NCBI GenBank assembly: GCA_964535575.1
Contig: CAZHTC010000009.1
Coordinates: 1 to 64,000 of the forward strand
Direction: 5' to 3'
DNA length: 64,000 nucleotides
Origin: JAGPCK01 sp964535575
Lineage (GTDB): Bacteria > Bacteroidota > Bacteroidia > UKL13-3
Made by a program: the position numbers and the translations under genes
Shown here: in pieces, positions 41,901 through 50,233 of the stretch
How positions within the stretch are numbered: position 1 is the stretch's first letter
Layout of the letters: every line of letters begins with the position of its first letter
Notes under the pieces: generated by a model
Told to the model about the DNA's origin: nothing
The model's database searches: none
The model's input: only the letters and a program-made list of their open reading frames with translations

Positions 41901-43431
41901 CCCCAAAATACCATTTCCAGGAAGTAGGGGCATAAATTGCGGTTCCTTTAAAAGTAACGGGATTCCCCACGCATCCACTATCCACACTTGCGGTAATAAA
42001 CTGATTCAAATTTTTTATATTGGCACCTGAAGAGTATCCATACGATTCATATTGCCCCCAACCATAGGCAACAGCAACAAAACCACTGTCTGAAATAAGT
42101 GAATGATTTCCTGTGGCAACAGCTTTATTGGCATAAGAGTAAACCGTATTTGCTGCAACAGTACTAAAAGTAATTTTGCTGCCATCTAATTTAAATCTTG
42201 AAGTATCCGTGGTTTTTGTTACAACGGAAATGTAACTCTGAGTAATTGCCGATTTATTTGAAGAGTATAAAGATATATTATTAAGAGTTTGCTCCATGGG
42301 ACTCCAAACTACCATAGAGGGATCTCCCGTTTGGTTCGATCCTTGGCAACCATTTGCAGAAATATAATACTGTGCTACATTTATGGGTTTGTTAGCTGTA
42401 ATGTATGCAGCGTTTGCGGTTGTAAACTCATGAAATTGACCTGCGTTTTTTACAATAGGAGCACCTCCATTAACAATAATTGAAGTTGTATCTTTGGAAG
42501 CCATAATTCTAATTACGGTATTACTCCCGTTTCCGGCTGGTCGTCCAGAAACAGGTGAAACAATATAATTTTTACCCCATGTTGAGGTTGGATACATGAT
42601 CTCATACAAATTATCCCCTGATCCGGGGCTAGCACAAACACTTCCTCCAATATTCACTTTGCTGCTTCCAGTATAAACGGCAATCTTCTTACATTGGCCG
42701 GGAACGGTGCTTACTGTTTGGATTCGAGTTCCGGTTAAATCCCTGTTTGTTGAATTAACAATCGCAACTAATTGCAATATCTCACCCTGATTTAATGTGA
42801 CAGGATTAGAAGAAGGAGGATTTTTAAGGGTTACATTCGGAGGTAATGTATAGGAGACTTGAGTTTGCCCTGGCTCAACAGCAATTGCTGTAATAAAATT
42901 TAACTCCGTACCTCTGTTCATTTGATTACATGATCCTATATTATCCAATGTAGGGGAGTGTTGTTGGTAATTAAAAGTAAAATAATCCCTGCCCAATGTA
43001 TTGGTTGGCAAAACCAAAGAAGCATCCGATTGATTTAAGGAGTATATATGGGCATAAACTACAATTGGGGGTAGGGCCCCTGGCACAAAAACTCGTATCG
43101 CTTTATTTGTGTAAACACCTGAAGTATTTGTTAGATAAGCACTAGTAGGCACTGTAAACTGAGTGGTAGCATTTGGGTTAATGGCGGCAACTCCGGCTAA
43201 TGTGGCCCCAACATATATTAAAGCAGAAGATTGTTTATCACTGGTAAGGTAAAGCTGCATTCCTAAGTTATTCGGTGGCGCAGCGGTTAAGCAGGCTTGA
43301 TCTGTATGCATTGGCCATGCAATCCAAAATTCTTTCCCCTTATTAGAGAAGTTTTGGGCATACAAATTCTTTCCTGTTAAGAGGGCAATAGCAAACAGAA
43401 AGATCGAGTTAAAAAGTACCCGTCTTGTCAT
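38998..43431 (-). CDS. Giant PKD-repeat surface protein with gliding-type (CHU_C) tail
   Basis: A 1477-residue exported protein (signal ending NLYAQ). The first 460 residues resemble the IgGFc-binding/'GEVED'-type N-terminal domain (KGKEFWIAWPMH; GWGQYESYGYSSG). Eleven PKD domains follow, each with a W-x-FGDG or WDFGD core and a YxxxGxYxVxL strand, most with paired cysteines at their borders. The end (FSPNEDGSNEVFYP, YNRWGQTIFEG, SGEVTLLR) is a type B T9SS/gliding-motility C-terminal domain. It is likely an adhesin or matrix protein at the surface. The gene stands alone, divergent from the DnaJ-domain gene. Confidence 0.92.
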   Translation of the reverse strand: MTRRVLFNSIFLFAIALLTGKNLYAQNFSNKGKEFWIAWPMHTDQACLTAAPPNNLGMQLYLTSDKQSSALIYVGATLAGVAAINPNATTQFTVPTSAYLTNTSGVYTNKAIRVFVPGALPPIVVYAHIYSLNQSDASLVLPTNTLGRDYFTFNYQQHSPTLDNIGSCNQMNRGTELNFITAIAVEPGQTQVSYTLPPNVTLKNPPSSNPVTLNQGEILQLVAIVNSTNRDLTGTRIQTVSTVPGQCKKIAVYTGSSKVNIGGSVCASPGSGDNLYEIMYPTSTWGKNYIVSPVSGRPAGNGSNTVIRIMASKDTTSIIVNGGAPIVKNAGQFHEFTTANAAYITANKPINVAQYYISANGCQGSNQTGDPSMVVWSPMEQTLNNISLYSSNKSAITQSYISVVTKTTDTSRFKLDGSKITFSTVAANTVYSYANKAVATGNHSLISDSGFVAVAYGWGQYESYGYSSGANIKNLNQFITASVDSGCVGNPVTFKGTAIYAPTSWKWYFGDGTTATTQNATKTYSVPGKYTVSLVTTIPGGNDCDSQDSTTAEFTINAKPVANFGWQKNCVNDTIRFSDSSNTATSFVNKWYWQFGDGDTSTQKNPKHKYATHGTYQVKLKIFNEGGCDDSITKTVTIYPSPKANFYTPQHCVTDSFNFMDSSTIATGGVINFWKWKFGTGDSAMAQYPKYKFIAEGSGNISLIVQSDFGCVDSVQKSVSIDPTPDAKLWSQSVCRNDSAVFLDSSSIVAGSIANWLWKFGDGDSSVLANPKHKYASPGTYTYRLTVTSDKACWDTTSASLQVYTLPAAGFKPTTVCNKDSIHFEDQSLGGGTGTPAHWSWDYGDGTSVDTVDKPVHYYVNAGPYQVKMIVTNNFGCRDTITKTVKVYPKPKAAFTIGILCNIDTSFFINKSSISSGNLSYFWNFGDTTTTSTATNPVHVYTKSNTYQVMLVAQSDSGCVDTVITPVLVNGKPKADFTAPTCPEDSVVFTNLTQSSDAIINQSWNFGDGGTSNIKDAKHLYSAEGTYNVKLVVYSAFCKDSLNKSVTVSFKPKADFSMTPVCEYDSARFTDLSQVYVSTLNSWAWDFGDLHTSTQQNPANKYTLPTSPPASDSFAVRLIVGATTGCFDTIVKTVHIFPKPYIAFNLAAPCYTDSAVFASSSSIISGTVQSYLWDFGDGGSDTRSNPRHQYLTSNTYVVQLTATSDKGCSTTVSNNILINPPPVGDFTFRDTCVNDTVQFEDLSTTTDGSISGWRWDFGNGKQDTIKMPRMAYASPATYPVKLTLITSSGCTYVNYINKNIVIHDRPNVSFTADPDSTNILFTKITFSNPTNAVKFDWDFGDTSYSSETNPVHDYQDTGRFVIKLVATSDFGCMDSAFGRVIISPAFSFYIPTAFSPNEDGSNEVFYPMGEGWKSFELTIYNRWGQTIFEGKPNEGWLGTYNNKVGNWVQDGVYPYMVRVIDQRGKKKYFSGEVTLLR

Positions 43432-43547
43432 TTAATTTTCTAATTAGGTTAAAAGCAGTTCAATATTAGGTGAAATAATGGAAATAATTCCTAAAGGGTC
43501 AAAATTTATTTTATCCATACATTCGGCTTATCATTGTGTAAAGGTTT

Positions 43548-44423
43548 ATGAGTTTTTACAATTACTATAAAATATTGGATGTACCCCTAAATGCCTCTCA
43601 GGATCAGATAAAAAATGCGTATCGGGCCCTGGCTTTCAAGTATCACCCCGATAAAAATCCCGGTAATCCGCAAGCCGAGGAGGTTTTTAAAGTAATTGCT
43701 CAGGCTTATGATATTTTGGGCGATGAGCGGAAAAAAGCCGCATACGATCTCCAATTTGTACTTCTTCTTACCGCTATTCAGCAAAAGTTAAAAGAGCAGC
43801 CTAAAACAGATCGTAAAAAATATGGTATTTCTAAACGGATTTTTAAAAGTAAAGAGCAAGAGGTGGCCGAACAAATTGCCATGTACGAACATCGGATAAG
43901 GCAGTTTTCATTTATGCAGCGGGCGGGTTTCCATACGGTCACTGCTTTGGTAGGTTGGTTACTGATTTTTAAAAACTGGTTTATTGATATTGCAGGTTTT
44001 GAATTTGCTTATATTTTTTTGGGAATAGTGGTGTTTATGGTTTCCTGCGGAAATTTATTTACAGCCATTTTTCACGAACTCAATTATCGCTATAACCGGA
44101 ATCTGATAACCTATGATTTTGAAAAACGGACTATCCGGTGGCTGGTGGCAACGGTAGTTCTGGGTATTTGTGTAGTAATTCCAATCAGTGAATACCGGTT
44201 TAATTACCACATGAAATATTATCCGGTTTACACCATGGGTACTATAGAGGATCTGCATTACAACAGCATGGATTACCGGTTCGATTCGCATGAGGGAGTG
44301 ATTCACAAACGTCAGTCAGTTGATTCGGATGAGCAGTTTGAAAGTGTAATCGGGAGTACCCAAATTCAGGTAATTTATTCTTCTGAAAATCCAAGAATTG
44401 CCAAAGCAATTTTTCCTAAGTAA
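43548..44423 (+). CDS. Membrane-anchored J-domain protein
   Basis: A 291-residue protein. The J domain spans residues 4-68 with the HPD motif (KYHPDKNPG) that stimulates Hsp70 ATPase. It is followed by a basic linker, two to three membrane helices (about 135-175 and 195-215) and a C-terminal periplasmic or cytosolic part. There is no Gly/Phe or zinc region, so it is not DnaJ itself but a DjlA-like, membrane-targeted co-chaperone of unknown client. Normal family features; start chosen at the ATG of MSFYNYYKIL. Confidence 0.9.
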   Translation: MSFYNYYKILDVPLNASQDQIKNAYRALAFKYHPDKNPGNPQAEEVFKVIAQAYDILGDERKKAAYDLQFVLLLTAIQQKLKEQPKTDRKKYGISKRIFKSKEQEVAEQIAMYEHRIRQFSFMQRAGFHTVTALVGWLLIFKNWFIDIAGFEFAYIFLGIVVFMVSCGNLFTAIFHELNYRYNRNLITYDFEKRTIRWLVATVVLGICVVIPISEYRFNYHMKYYPVYTMGTIEDLHYNSMDYRFDSHEGVIHKRQSVDSDEQFESVIGSTQIQVIYSSENPRIAKAIFPK

Positions 44424-44439
44424 AATATTAAAAATCAAT

Positions 44440-44535
44440 CGTCACTGCGAGGTACCAAGCAGTCTCCCTCTTTTGAGAACGGTGCTGTTTTTTTGGGGGA
44501 TTGCTTCGTCATGGGTACATGACTCGCAAAGACGG
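44440..44535. repeat. MITE-like palindromic repeat, copy A
   Basis: CGTCACTGCGAGGTACCAAG and CAGTCTCCCTC on the left pair imperfectly with GGGGGATTGCTTCGTCATG and ACTCGCAAAGACGG on the right. This is the pattern of the 'CGTCATTGCGAGG...GAAGCAATCTCC' repeat family seen in many bacterial genomes. Confidence 0.75.
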
Positions 44536-44550
44536 AAAAGGAGTGTGTAT

Positions 44551-44633
44551 CGTTACTGCGGGGTAGGAAGCAGTCTCCCTGTTTTGAGTGCATTGCTAAA
44601 TTTTTGGGGATCGCTTCGTACCTCGCGATGACG
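44551..44633. repeat. MITE-like palindromic repeat, copy B
   Basis: CGTTACTGCGGGGTAGGAAG and CAGTCTCCCTG pair with GGGGATCGCTTCGTACCTCG and CGATGACG. Same family as copy A, 15 bases downstream and in the same orientation; the shared GAAGCAGTCTCCCT block is nearly identical. Confidence 0.75.
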
Positions 44634-44672
44634 TTTTAAGAAGATTTTTTTTCAATTCCCATCATTGCGCTT

Positions 44673-44726
44673 GTCCCGACCCTTCGGGTAGGACGGTGGC
44701 ACATCCCGTCTTTACGGGGAAGTAGT
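44673..44726. repeat. Hairpin plus ACATCCCGTC repeat
   Basis: GTCCCGACC-CTT-CGGGTAGGAC hairpin followed by ACATCCCGTCTTTACGGGGA (44701 onward), matching the start of the element at 38681. A related TCCCGACCC hairpin is found in the repeats at 15.1 and 17.5 kb. Confidence 0.6.
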
Positions 44727-44825
44727 GTCCCTGTGAGGAGCACCTCCGTTTCCTATCGGTTATTTTTCCACACAACTTGGAATACATTCCCGCATCCCGT
44801 TACTTAGCCTTTTCATTTTTGTACC

Positions 44826-45872
44826 ATGATTGATTTTTCGCAAGCCATTCTAAATAAAGTAGCCATACATTATGTGGGCAATCCAAAACAAAACGGAGAA
44901 CTTATTTGCAGTAAAAAACTCCTTCGTTTGTCCGACCCTGTAAGGCCTTTGCTGCAAACTTATTTTCAGCATCCTTTTCGTAACACCGGCATTTGGTATC
45001 AGTTTGTAAATACCAACGCAAAAGTAAAAAACATATGTGACGAAATTTTTACTAAAAAAGAAAAATTCTTACTCAATTCAACGCAGTTGGCCAAACATTT
45101 ATTTGATAAAACGAATCATGCTTCTATTAAAGAAGGGGAGTTGCTAGTGGCTTTTTTTTCGGAGGTAAACATTGATGGGTTTCAAACTGAGGCAGTGGGC
45201 ATTTTCAAGTCTGAAAACAAAGAAACGTATTTGAAAATTATGCAGCAGCAGGATGAGTTTGAAATGGAACATGACGAAGGAATAAATATTCATAAACTGG
45301 ATAAGGGTTGTTTTATTCTTAATCTGGAACAGGGGGAAGGATACCGTATTTGCATTGCCGATTCCAATTCGGCCAATGAAGAAGCCCGTTACTGGAAAAA
45401 TGACTTTTTGGAATTAAAACCCCGAAACGACAATTACCTGAAGACTGAAAGCCTCATGAATCTGTGTAAAGATTTTTGCAAAGACGTATTGATTGAGGAT
45501 AACAGCGTAAGCCCGGTTGACCGCATGGTGGTGATGAACGACTCGGTTAAATACATGCAGCAAAATCCGTCCTTCACCATGGATGCGTTTGAGAAAGATG
45601 TTTTTCAGGAGCCGGCCGTTATTGAAGCGTTTCAGGATTATAAACGATCGTATCAGCCACTAAGAGAAATGCAGGTAGATCTGGACTCGGTTGAAGTGGA
45701 ACCGGCAGCGTTTAAAAACAATAAGAAATTTTTCAAACATGTCATGAAGTTAGACAAAAACTTTCATGTGTATGTGCACGGCAATCCCGAGCTCATTGAA
45801 CGCGGATTTGATGAGCAGCGGCAAATGAAATTTTACAAGTTGTATTACACCAACGAAACACATCCGGATTAG
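44826..45872 (+). CDS. NA37-type nucleoid-associated protein
   Basis: A 348-residue protein of the 37-kDa nucleoid-associated (NdpA/YejK) family. It opens DFSQAILNKVAIHYVGNP, has LVAFFSEVNIDGFQ in the first half and VVMNDSVKYMQQNPSFTMDAF in the second, and ends with a basic DNA-binding-like FKLDKNFHVYVHGNPELIERGF segment (approximate). Family members bind the nucleoid; the Bacteroidota branch is little studied. Convergent with the DUF6973 gene, overlapping by four bases. Confidence 0.85.
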   Translation: MIDFSQAILNKVAIHYVGNPKQNGELICSKKLLRLSDPVRPLLQTYFQHPFRNTGIWYQFVNTNAKVKNICDEIFTKKEKFLLNSTQLAKHLFDKTNHASIKEGELLVAFFSEVNIDGFQTEAVGIFKSENKETYLKIMQQQDEFEMEHDEGINIHKLDKGCFILNLEQGEGYRICIADSNSANEEARYWKNDFLELKPRNDNYLKTESLMNLCKDFCKDVLIEDNSVSPVDRMVVMNDSVKYMQQNPSFTMDAFEKDVFQEPAVIEAFQDYKRSYQPLREMQVDLDSVEVEPAAFKNNKKFFKHVMKLDKNFHVYVHGNPELIERGFDEQRQMKFYKLYYTNETHPD

Positions 45873-46513
45873 GGAATCTGATTTGAAGGCACCAAACATT
45901 TTGGGATATTCCATTGGTGAAAATAGTCCTTTAACGAGATGATATTCCCTTCGCAGGTGAGCCAGTTTCCGGCAGCATTCATTTGAATAATATAAAATTC
46001 CCCCTCCTTAATATGCTGAACAATCAGATTTACAAACAACTGGTCGGGGGCTTTTTTATTTCGTTTTCCTAACGATGCTCCCAGTGTATTATTCATTAAA
46101 TCCATAATTGAGCTAACCGAATCGGGCAACTCCCCATCCTCGGTTTTATGCATTTCGAACTGCAACTTGTTTGCCTCTTCATGAGCCTTTCCCAGTTTTA
46201 GAGCCCGTTTTTCCCCAATATATTTTGTAAGCAGAGCCATCCAAAGAGCATGACGAAACGCGTCTAATTGTCCGCCACTTTCAGGTCCTTTTAAAATGGA
46301 ATCTTTTTTTACCTGCTCATATAATACCATCACCTGGGCGGTAATGCGCATGGTCTTTTTGGCAGTAAATGGATGTTGCCTTACCCATTTTCGCTCGGGT
46401 TTGGATAAGTTGCGGTATTGTTTGCGTAATCCCTGAGCATAAATGGTTTGGCAAGTAATGTGGAGAAAAAATAGCAGAAAAATGAGTTGTTTTTGTGGCC
46501 AAACCATGTGCAA
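45869..46513 (-). CDS. DUF6973-type secreted protein
   Basis: A 214-residue exported protein (signal ending IYAQG at about residue 27; start at either of two nearby ATGs). The conserved core GGQLDAFRHALWMALLTKYI, then AHEE and SIMDLMNNTLG, matches DUF6973, a family with conserved His/Asp/Glu residues that resembles small bacterial phospholipase-like or hydrolase folds. The activity is not established. Followed on the opposite strand by the DUF1653 gene, whose start lies 28 bases beyond this gene's start. Confidence 0.75.
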   Translation of the reverse strand: MHMVWPQKQLIFLLFFLHITCQTIYAQGLRKQYRNLSKPERKWVRQHPFTAKKTMRITAQVMVLYEQVKKDSILKGPESGGQLDAFRHALWMALLTKYIGEKRALKLGKAHEEANKLQFEMHKTEDGELPDSVSSIMDLMNNTLGASLGKRNKKAPDQLFVNLIVQHIKEGEFYIIQMNAAGNWLTCEGNIISLKDYFHQWNIPKCLVPSNQIP

Positions 46514-46541
46514 TAATACAATTTCAATTATTTTCGGGACA

Positions 46542-46769
46542 ATGATTGAACCCGGACTTTACGAACATTATAAAGGAAAAGCCTATGAAGTGGTAGGAGT
46601 GGCGCATCATAGCGAGTCTTTGGAATCAATGGTAGTTTACCGGGCGTTGTATCATTCTCCCGATTTTGGTTTTGGAGCGTTGTGGGTGCGACCTTTGGCC
46701 ATGTTTAAGGAAGAAATTAATGTAGAAGGAAAGATGGTTCCGAGGTTCAAAAAAATAGAGAAACTATAG
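46542..46769 (+). CDS. DUF1653 protein
   Basis: 75 residues from the ATG at 46542. Earlier in-frame ATGs would overlap the divergent DUF6973 gene and add an unlikely Cys-rich N-terminus. The sequence PGLYEHYKGKAYEVVGVAHHSE, VVYRALYHS, LWVRPLAMFKEE and PRFKKI covers a complete DUF1653 domain, a small beta-barrel usually annotated as a stand-alone protein. Function unknown. Confidence 0.88.
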   Translation: MIEPGLYEHYKGKAYEVVGVAHHSESLESMVVYRALYHSPDFGFGALWVRPLAMFKEEINVEGKMVPRFKKIEKL

Positions 46770-46956
46770 TTCATGTTATTTTCAGATCGTAATTAAATAC
46801 TTGAATTATACGTTTTTTAATGAAGTTTAATATTTAGTTAGGTGCATTTAGTTATTAGGAATTATTCCTCTTTGTGACTATTTTTGTGTACTTGGAATGT
46901 TAGTTGTGAATAAACTAAAAAGAGTTAAGATTCGTTTATAGAAGAGATTTGTGAAC

Positions 46957-47691
46957 ATGAATAAGCAAATGAAAAAATTAGTGGTAGGGTCAGTTGCATT
47001 AATAATGTGCTCTGCAACCAATCATACAAGTTCGGAGTTGCACAAGTATGTGCCGCCCTCGTATGAAGACCAAAAGCATAAGCTTACCATTGGAATTGAT
47101 ATTTCCAAATTCCAGCGTTACATCGACTGGAGCGAGGTAGACAGCAACCTCCATTTTATAGTAGTAAAAGCAACTGAAGGCGTTACCCTTAAAGATGCCC
47201 GTTTTGACGAATACTGGAAACGGATTCACCCGAATACAGTAAAAGGAGCTTATCACTTTTTTAATCCCGTTCGCAGCGGAAAAGAACAGGCCAATTTCTT
47301 TCTAAGTACCGTAAGGTTTTCAAAAGGGCAAATGGCACCGGTAATTGATGTGGAATACACCAAGAATTTTCGCAGAACTTCTAAAAAAACAATGGCGGCC
47401 AATTTGCGCAGCATGATTTTAACCATTGAGAAAAGATTAAAAGTAAAGCCCATCATCTATACCAATGCCGGTAACTGGGATAAATACATCTCTCCTTATT
47501 TTGCAGGAATGGAAAAACACTATACTTTGTGGATTGCTGATTATCGGGGACTGGCCGAACCTAAAATTCCCCGCAAATTCGGGAAATGGACCATTTGGCA
47601 ACATACCAACAAAGCTAAAGTGCGTGGTATTGCCGGATTTGTGGATGTAAATATTTGTAAAGTAGATATGGATAAGCTTATCATAAAGTAA
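46957..47691 (+). CDS. GH25 family lysozyme
   Basis: A 244-residue protein from the ATG at 46957 (a GTG six bases upstream is possible) with a weak N-terminal hydrophobic signal (residues about 8-20, LVVGSVALIMCSA). It may be a lipoprotein through the cysteine. The catalytic domain shows the GH25 pattern: GIDISKFQRYIDW, FIVVKATEG, GAYHFFNP, APVIDVEY (catalytic Asp/Glu), IYTNAGNW and WIADYR. It hydrolyses the beta-1,4 bond of peptidoglycan. A bidirectional terminator follows. Confidence 0.92.
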   Translation: MNKQMKKLVVGSVALIMCSATNHTSSELHKYVPPSYEDQKHKLTIGIDISKFQRYIDWSEVDSNLHFIVVKATEGVTLKDARFDEYWKRIHPNTVKGAYHFFNPVRSGKEQANFFLSTVRFSKGQMAPVIDVEYTKNFRRTSKKTMAANLRSMILTIEKRLKVKPIIYTNAGNWDKYISPYFAGMEKHYTLWIADYRGLAEPKIPRKFGKWTIWQHTNKAKVRGIAGFVDVNICKVDMDKLIIK

Positions 47692-47708
47692 GCTTAAAAC
47701 AGGTATAA

Positions 47709-47744
47709 CAAAAAAGGCTTCTGATTTTTCAGAAGCTTTTTTTG
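47709..47744. terminator. Bidirectional terminator
   Basis: AAAAAGGCTTCTGA-TTTT-TCAGAAGCTTTTTTT: a 10-base-pair stem with A and T tracts on both sides, between the converging lysozyme and 48.2-kb genes. Confidence 0.88.
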
Positions 47745-47745
47745 T

Positions 47746-48285
47746 TTAAGGCGGGTATGGACCCCTATAATCCATGCAGGGACCGTTTATCGGATCGGTA
47801 AAACATGGAAAATGTATATTAAAAGAAAGGTCATTATTTTTACTTTGTATAGTTATTACCTGCCACCCTTTGCTCCACCATGCATTCAGGCATTCAGTTC
47901 CCATAAACTCATAACTGTTATTGTTTTTGAATTTAGAAGTATCGGGCTTATTCACCATAGAAGTAAACAGCAGTACATAGGTTCCGGGTTTTAACCTGGT
48001 ACGAATAGTTCCGGTGCTGTCGGTTTTTACTTTTATCAGGCTTTTAAAATTCAAACTGTTTTTACTTCCGGGGCGCAGGTAAAAAGTCTGGTATGCGTAG
48101 GCCTTCGGGGTATTTAATTCCTGAATCATTTCCTGCGAGGGAGCCGCACCACCACAATAGCCAGATGTTTGGGTAACTCTAATTTTTACGGGATAAGTTT
48201 TAACCGGTTTGTGCGGTTTGGCTTTTTGGCTCACAAATGCGAGTAAGAAGGGTAAAAGGAGTAAAACAACAATAATCCGTTTCAT
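47746..48285 (-). CDS. Hypothetical secreted protein
   Basis: A 179-residue protein with a signal peptide (through about residue 20, FVSQKA). The mature part reads like a single transthyretin/Cna-B-type beta-sandwich: PVKIRVTQTSGYCGG, DSTGTIRTRLKPGTYVLLFTS. A C-terminal Cys-rich stretch (HFPCFTDPINGPCMDY) probably forms a disulfide. Similar short carboxypeptidase-regulatory-like proteins are common in Bacteroidota. No function assigned. Confidence 0.7.
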   Translation of the reverse strand: MKRIIVVLLLLPFLLAFVSQKAKPHKPVKTYPVKIRVTQTSGYCGGAAPSQEMIQELNTPKAYAYQTFYLRPGSKNSLNFKSLIKVKTDSTGTIRTRLKPGTYVLLFTSMVNKPDTSKFKNNNSYEFMGTECLNAWWSKGWQVITIQSKNNDLSFNIHFPCFTDPINGPCMDYRGPYPP

Positions 48286-48358
48286 AAATCACTATTTTGT
48301 GGTTGCTAAGGTATAAAATAATGCCAAAGCTTGTGCATTACCTTTATTTTCGCGGTTT

Positions 48359-50233
48359 ATGATTGTACTGCGTGCCGAAAATATTGCCCGCCATTATGGT
48401 GAGCGTACCTTGTTTGAAAACATTTCTTTTACGCTGGCCGAAGGTCAGAAAATAGCTTTAGTAGCCCGCAACGGGAGTGGTAAAAGTACCTTATTGCGTA
48501 TTTTGGCTGGCATCGATGAGTCGGACGGAGGTACGGTTGTACGGAATCAGAATTACCGTACGGTTTTTTTAGATCAGGAGCCCGATTTAGATTCGGAAGC
48601 AACCGTTTGGGAAACTCTTTTTAACAGCGATAATGAACTGCTTGCCTGTATTAAAAACTATGAAGAGGTGCTTATTCAGCATGAGCAAGATCATGAACAA
48701 TTTGCAGGCAGACTGCAAACATGTATGGAGGAAATGGACCGGTTGCAGGCATGGGACTATGAAGCAAGAATTAAACTTATTCTGGGAAAACTGAATATTC
48801 TCAAAACCGAGCAATTGGTAAAAACCTTATCGGGCGGACAACAAAAAAGGGTGGCACTTGCACGGGTACTTATTCAGCAGCCCGATTGCATTATAATGGA
48901 TGAACCCACCAATCATCTGGATGTTTCAATGATTGAATGGCTGGAGGATTATCTGGCAGTGCAGCAGGTAACTATTTTAATGGTAACTCACGACCGTTAT
49001 TTTCTGGACAGGGTAAGCAATGAAATTCTGGAATTAGACAATGGTAAGTTATATAGCTACAAAGGGAATTACGCGTATTTTTTAGAGAAAAAAGCCGAAA
49101 GGGAATTTATTACTGCCAAAGAAATAGAGAAGGCAAAAAACCTTTATCGCAAAGAGCTGGAATGGATGCGCAGGCAACCCAAAGCACGTGGTACAAAATC
49201 TAAATCACGCATAGATGCTTTTTATGATACGAAGGAAAAGGCTCATCAGAAAATTGAGGATAAACAGGTTACTTTAAAACTGAATATGCAGCGGCTGGGA
49301 GGTAAGGTAATGGAGTTGCATAAACTCACCAAAAGTTTTGGAGACCATAAAATTCTTACTGATTTCAGCTACATTTTTAAACCGGGTGAACGGGTAGGTA
49401 TTGTTGGCAAAAACGGAGTGGGGAAAAGTACTTTCCTAAACATGTTATTGCAATTGGAACAACCCGACAGCGGACGAATTGTTTATGGCGATACTGTATC
49501 AATCGGATATTACTCGCAAGCCGGTATGAATCTTAAAGAGGATAAACGGGTAATAGAAGTAGTAAAGGATATTGCCGAATTTGTTGATTATGGTAAGGGC
49601 GGACAACTTTCGGCCACGCAATTATTAAAGTTGTTTTTATTTGACGATAAGCAGCAATATACCTACGTATCGCAGTTAAGCGGAGGAGAAAAAAGGAGGC
49701 TTTATTTATTGACGGTTCTGATTAAAAATCCCAATTTTCTAATTCTGGATGAACCAACCAACGATTTGGATATTGCCACCCTTAATGTGCTGGAAGATTT
49801 CCTGGATGATTACCGCGGGTGTTTACTTATAGTGACCCACGACAGGTATTTTATGGATAAGCTAAGCGACCATTTATTCATTTTTGAAGGAGAGGGAAAG
49901 GTGCGTGATTTTAATGGAAACTATCAGGATTTTTTAGATGAAGAAGAACAGCGCAAAGGGGAGGCTAAAGCAGAGAGTAAAGAAGCTAAAACGATTGGGG
50001 GCAAATCCGGATCAAAAAAGAAAGCCGGATTTAAAGAGCAGCGCGAGTACGATTTGCTAACAAAAGAAATAGAACAATTGGAACAGCAGAAACAATTATT
50101 GCAGGAGCAAATAAACGACTCAGGCAGTAGGCATGAAGAATTAATTGCCCGGTCAAAAGAACTGGAAAAGGTGCAGGAGGATTTGGACGATAAATCGATG
50201 CGTTGGTTAGAATTATCCGAGTTGATAGGTTAA
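48359..50233 (+). CDS. ABC-F family ribosome-associated ATPase (Uup-like)
   Basis: A 624-residue soluble protein with two ABC cassettes and no membrane domain. Domain 1 has VARNGSGKSTLLR, LSGGQQKRVALARV and CIIMDEPTNHLD; domain 2 has VGKNGVGKSTFLN, LSGGEKRRLYLL and FLILDEPTNDLD. The linker around RRQPKARGTKSKSRIDAFYD is the P-site-tRNA interaction motif region. A Lys/Glu-rich coiled coil forms the last 90 residues, as in Uup. ABC-F proteins act on the ribosomal E site. Convergent with the HEAT-like gene, overlapping by four bases. Confidence 0.93.
   Translation: MIVLRAENIARHYGERTLFENISFTLAEGQKIALVARNGSGKSTLLRILAGIDESDGGTVVRNQNYRTVFLDQEPDLDSEATVWETLFNSDNELLACIKNYEEVLIQHEQDHEQFAGRLQTCMEEMDRLQAWDYEARIKLILGKLNILKTEQLVKTLSGGQQKRVALARVLIQQPDCIIMDEPTNHLDVSMIEWLEDYLAVQQVTILMVTHDRYFLDRVSNEILELDNGKLYSYKGNYAYFLEKKAEREFITAKEIEKAKNLYRKELEWMRRQPKARGTKSKSRIDAFYDTKEKAHQKIEDKQVTLKLNMQRLGGKVMELHKLTKSFGDHKILTDFSYIFKPGERVGIVGKNGVGKSTFLNMLLQLEQPDSGRIVYGDTVSIGYYSQAGMNLKEDKRVIEVVKDIAEFVDYGKGGQLSATQLLKLFLFDDKQQYTYVSQLSGGEKRRLYLLTVLIKNPNFLILDEPTNDLDIATLNVLEDFLDDYRGCLLIVTHDRYFMDKLSDHLFIFEGEGKVRDFNGNYQDFLDEEEQRKGEAKAESKEAKTIGGKSGSKKKAGFKEQREYDLLTKEIEQLEQQKQLLQEQINDSGSRHEELIARSKELEKVQEDLDDKSMRWLELSELIG

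Larger units (their letters stand above)
44424..44825. other. 402-bp spacer filled with palindromic repeats
   Basis: Holds two MITE-like palindromes (44440-44535 and 44551-44633), a GTCCCGACCCTTCGGGTAGGAC hairpin (44673-44694) and a repeat of ACATCCCGTC...GGGGAAG (44701-44722). The last 100 bases are the AT-rich leader of the NA37 gene. No credible coding sequence. Confidence 0.7.

Noticed and set aside
39523..42483. Several plus-strand open frames of 60-154 codons, and a repeated pattern that could be mistaken for a CRISPR or satellite
   Set aside because: They lie opposite the PKD-repeat gene. The repetition reflects the eleven protein domains, the repeats are diverged and about 250 bp apart, and there are no short identical repeats with unique spacers.
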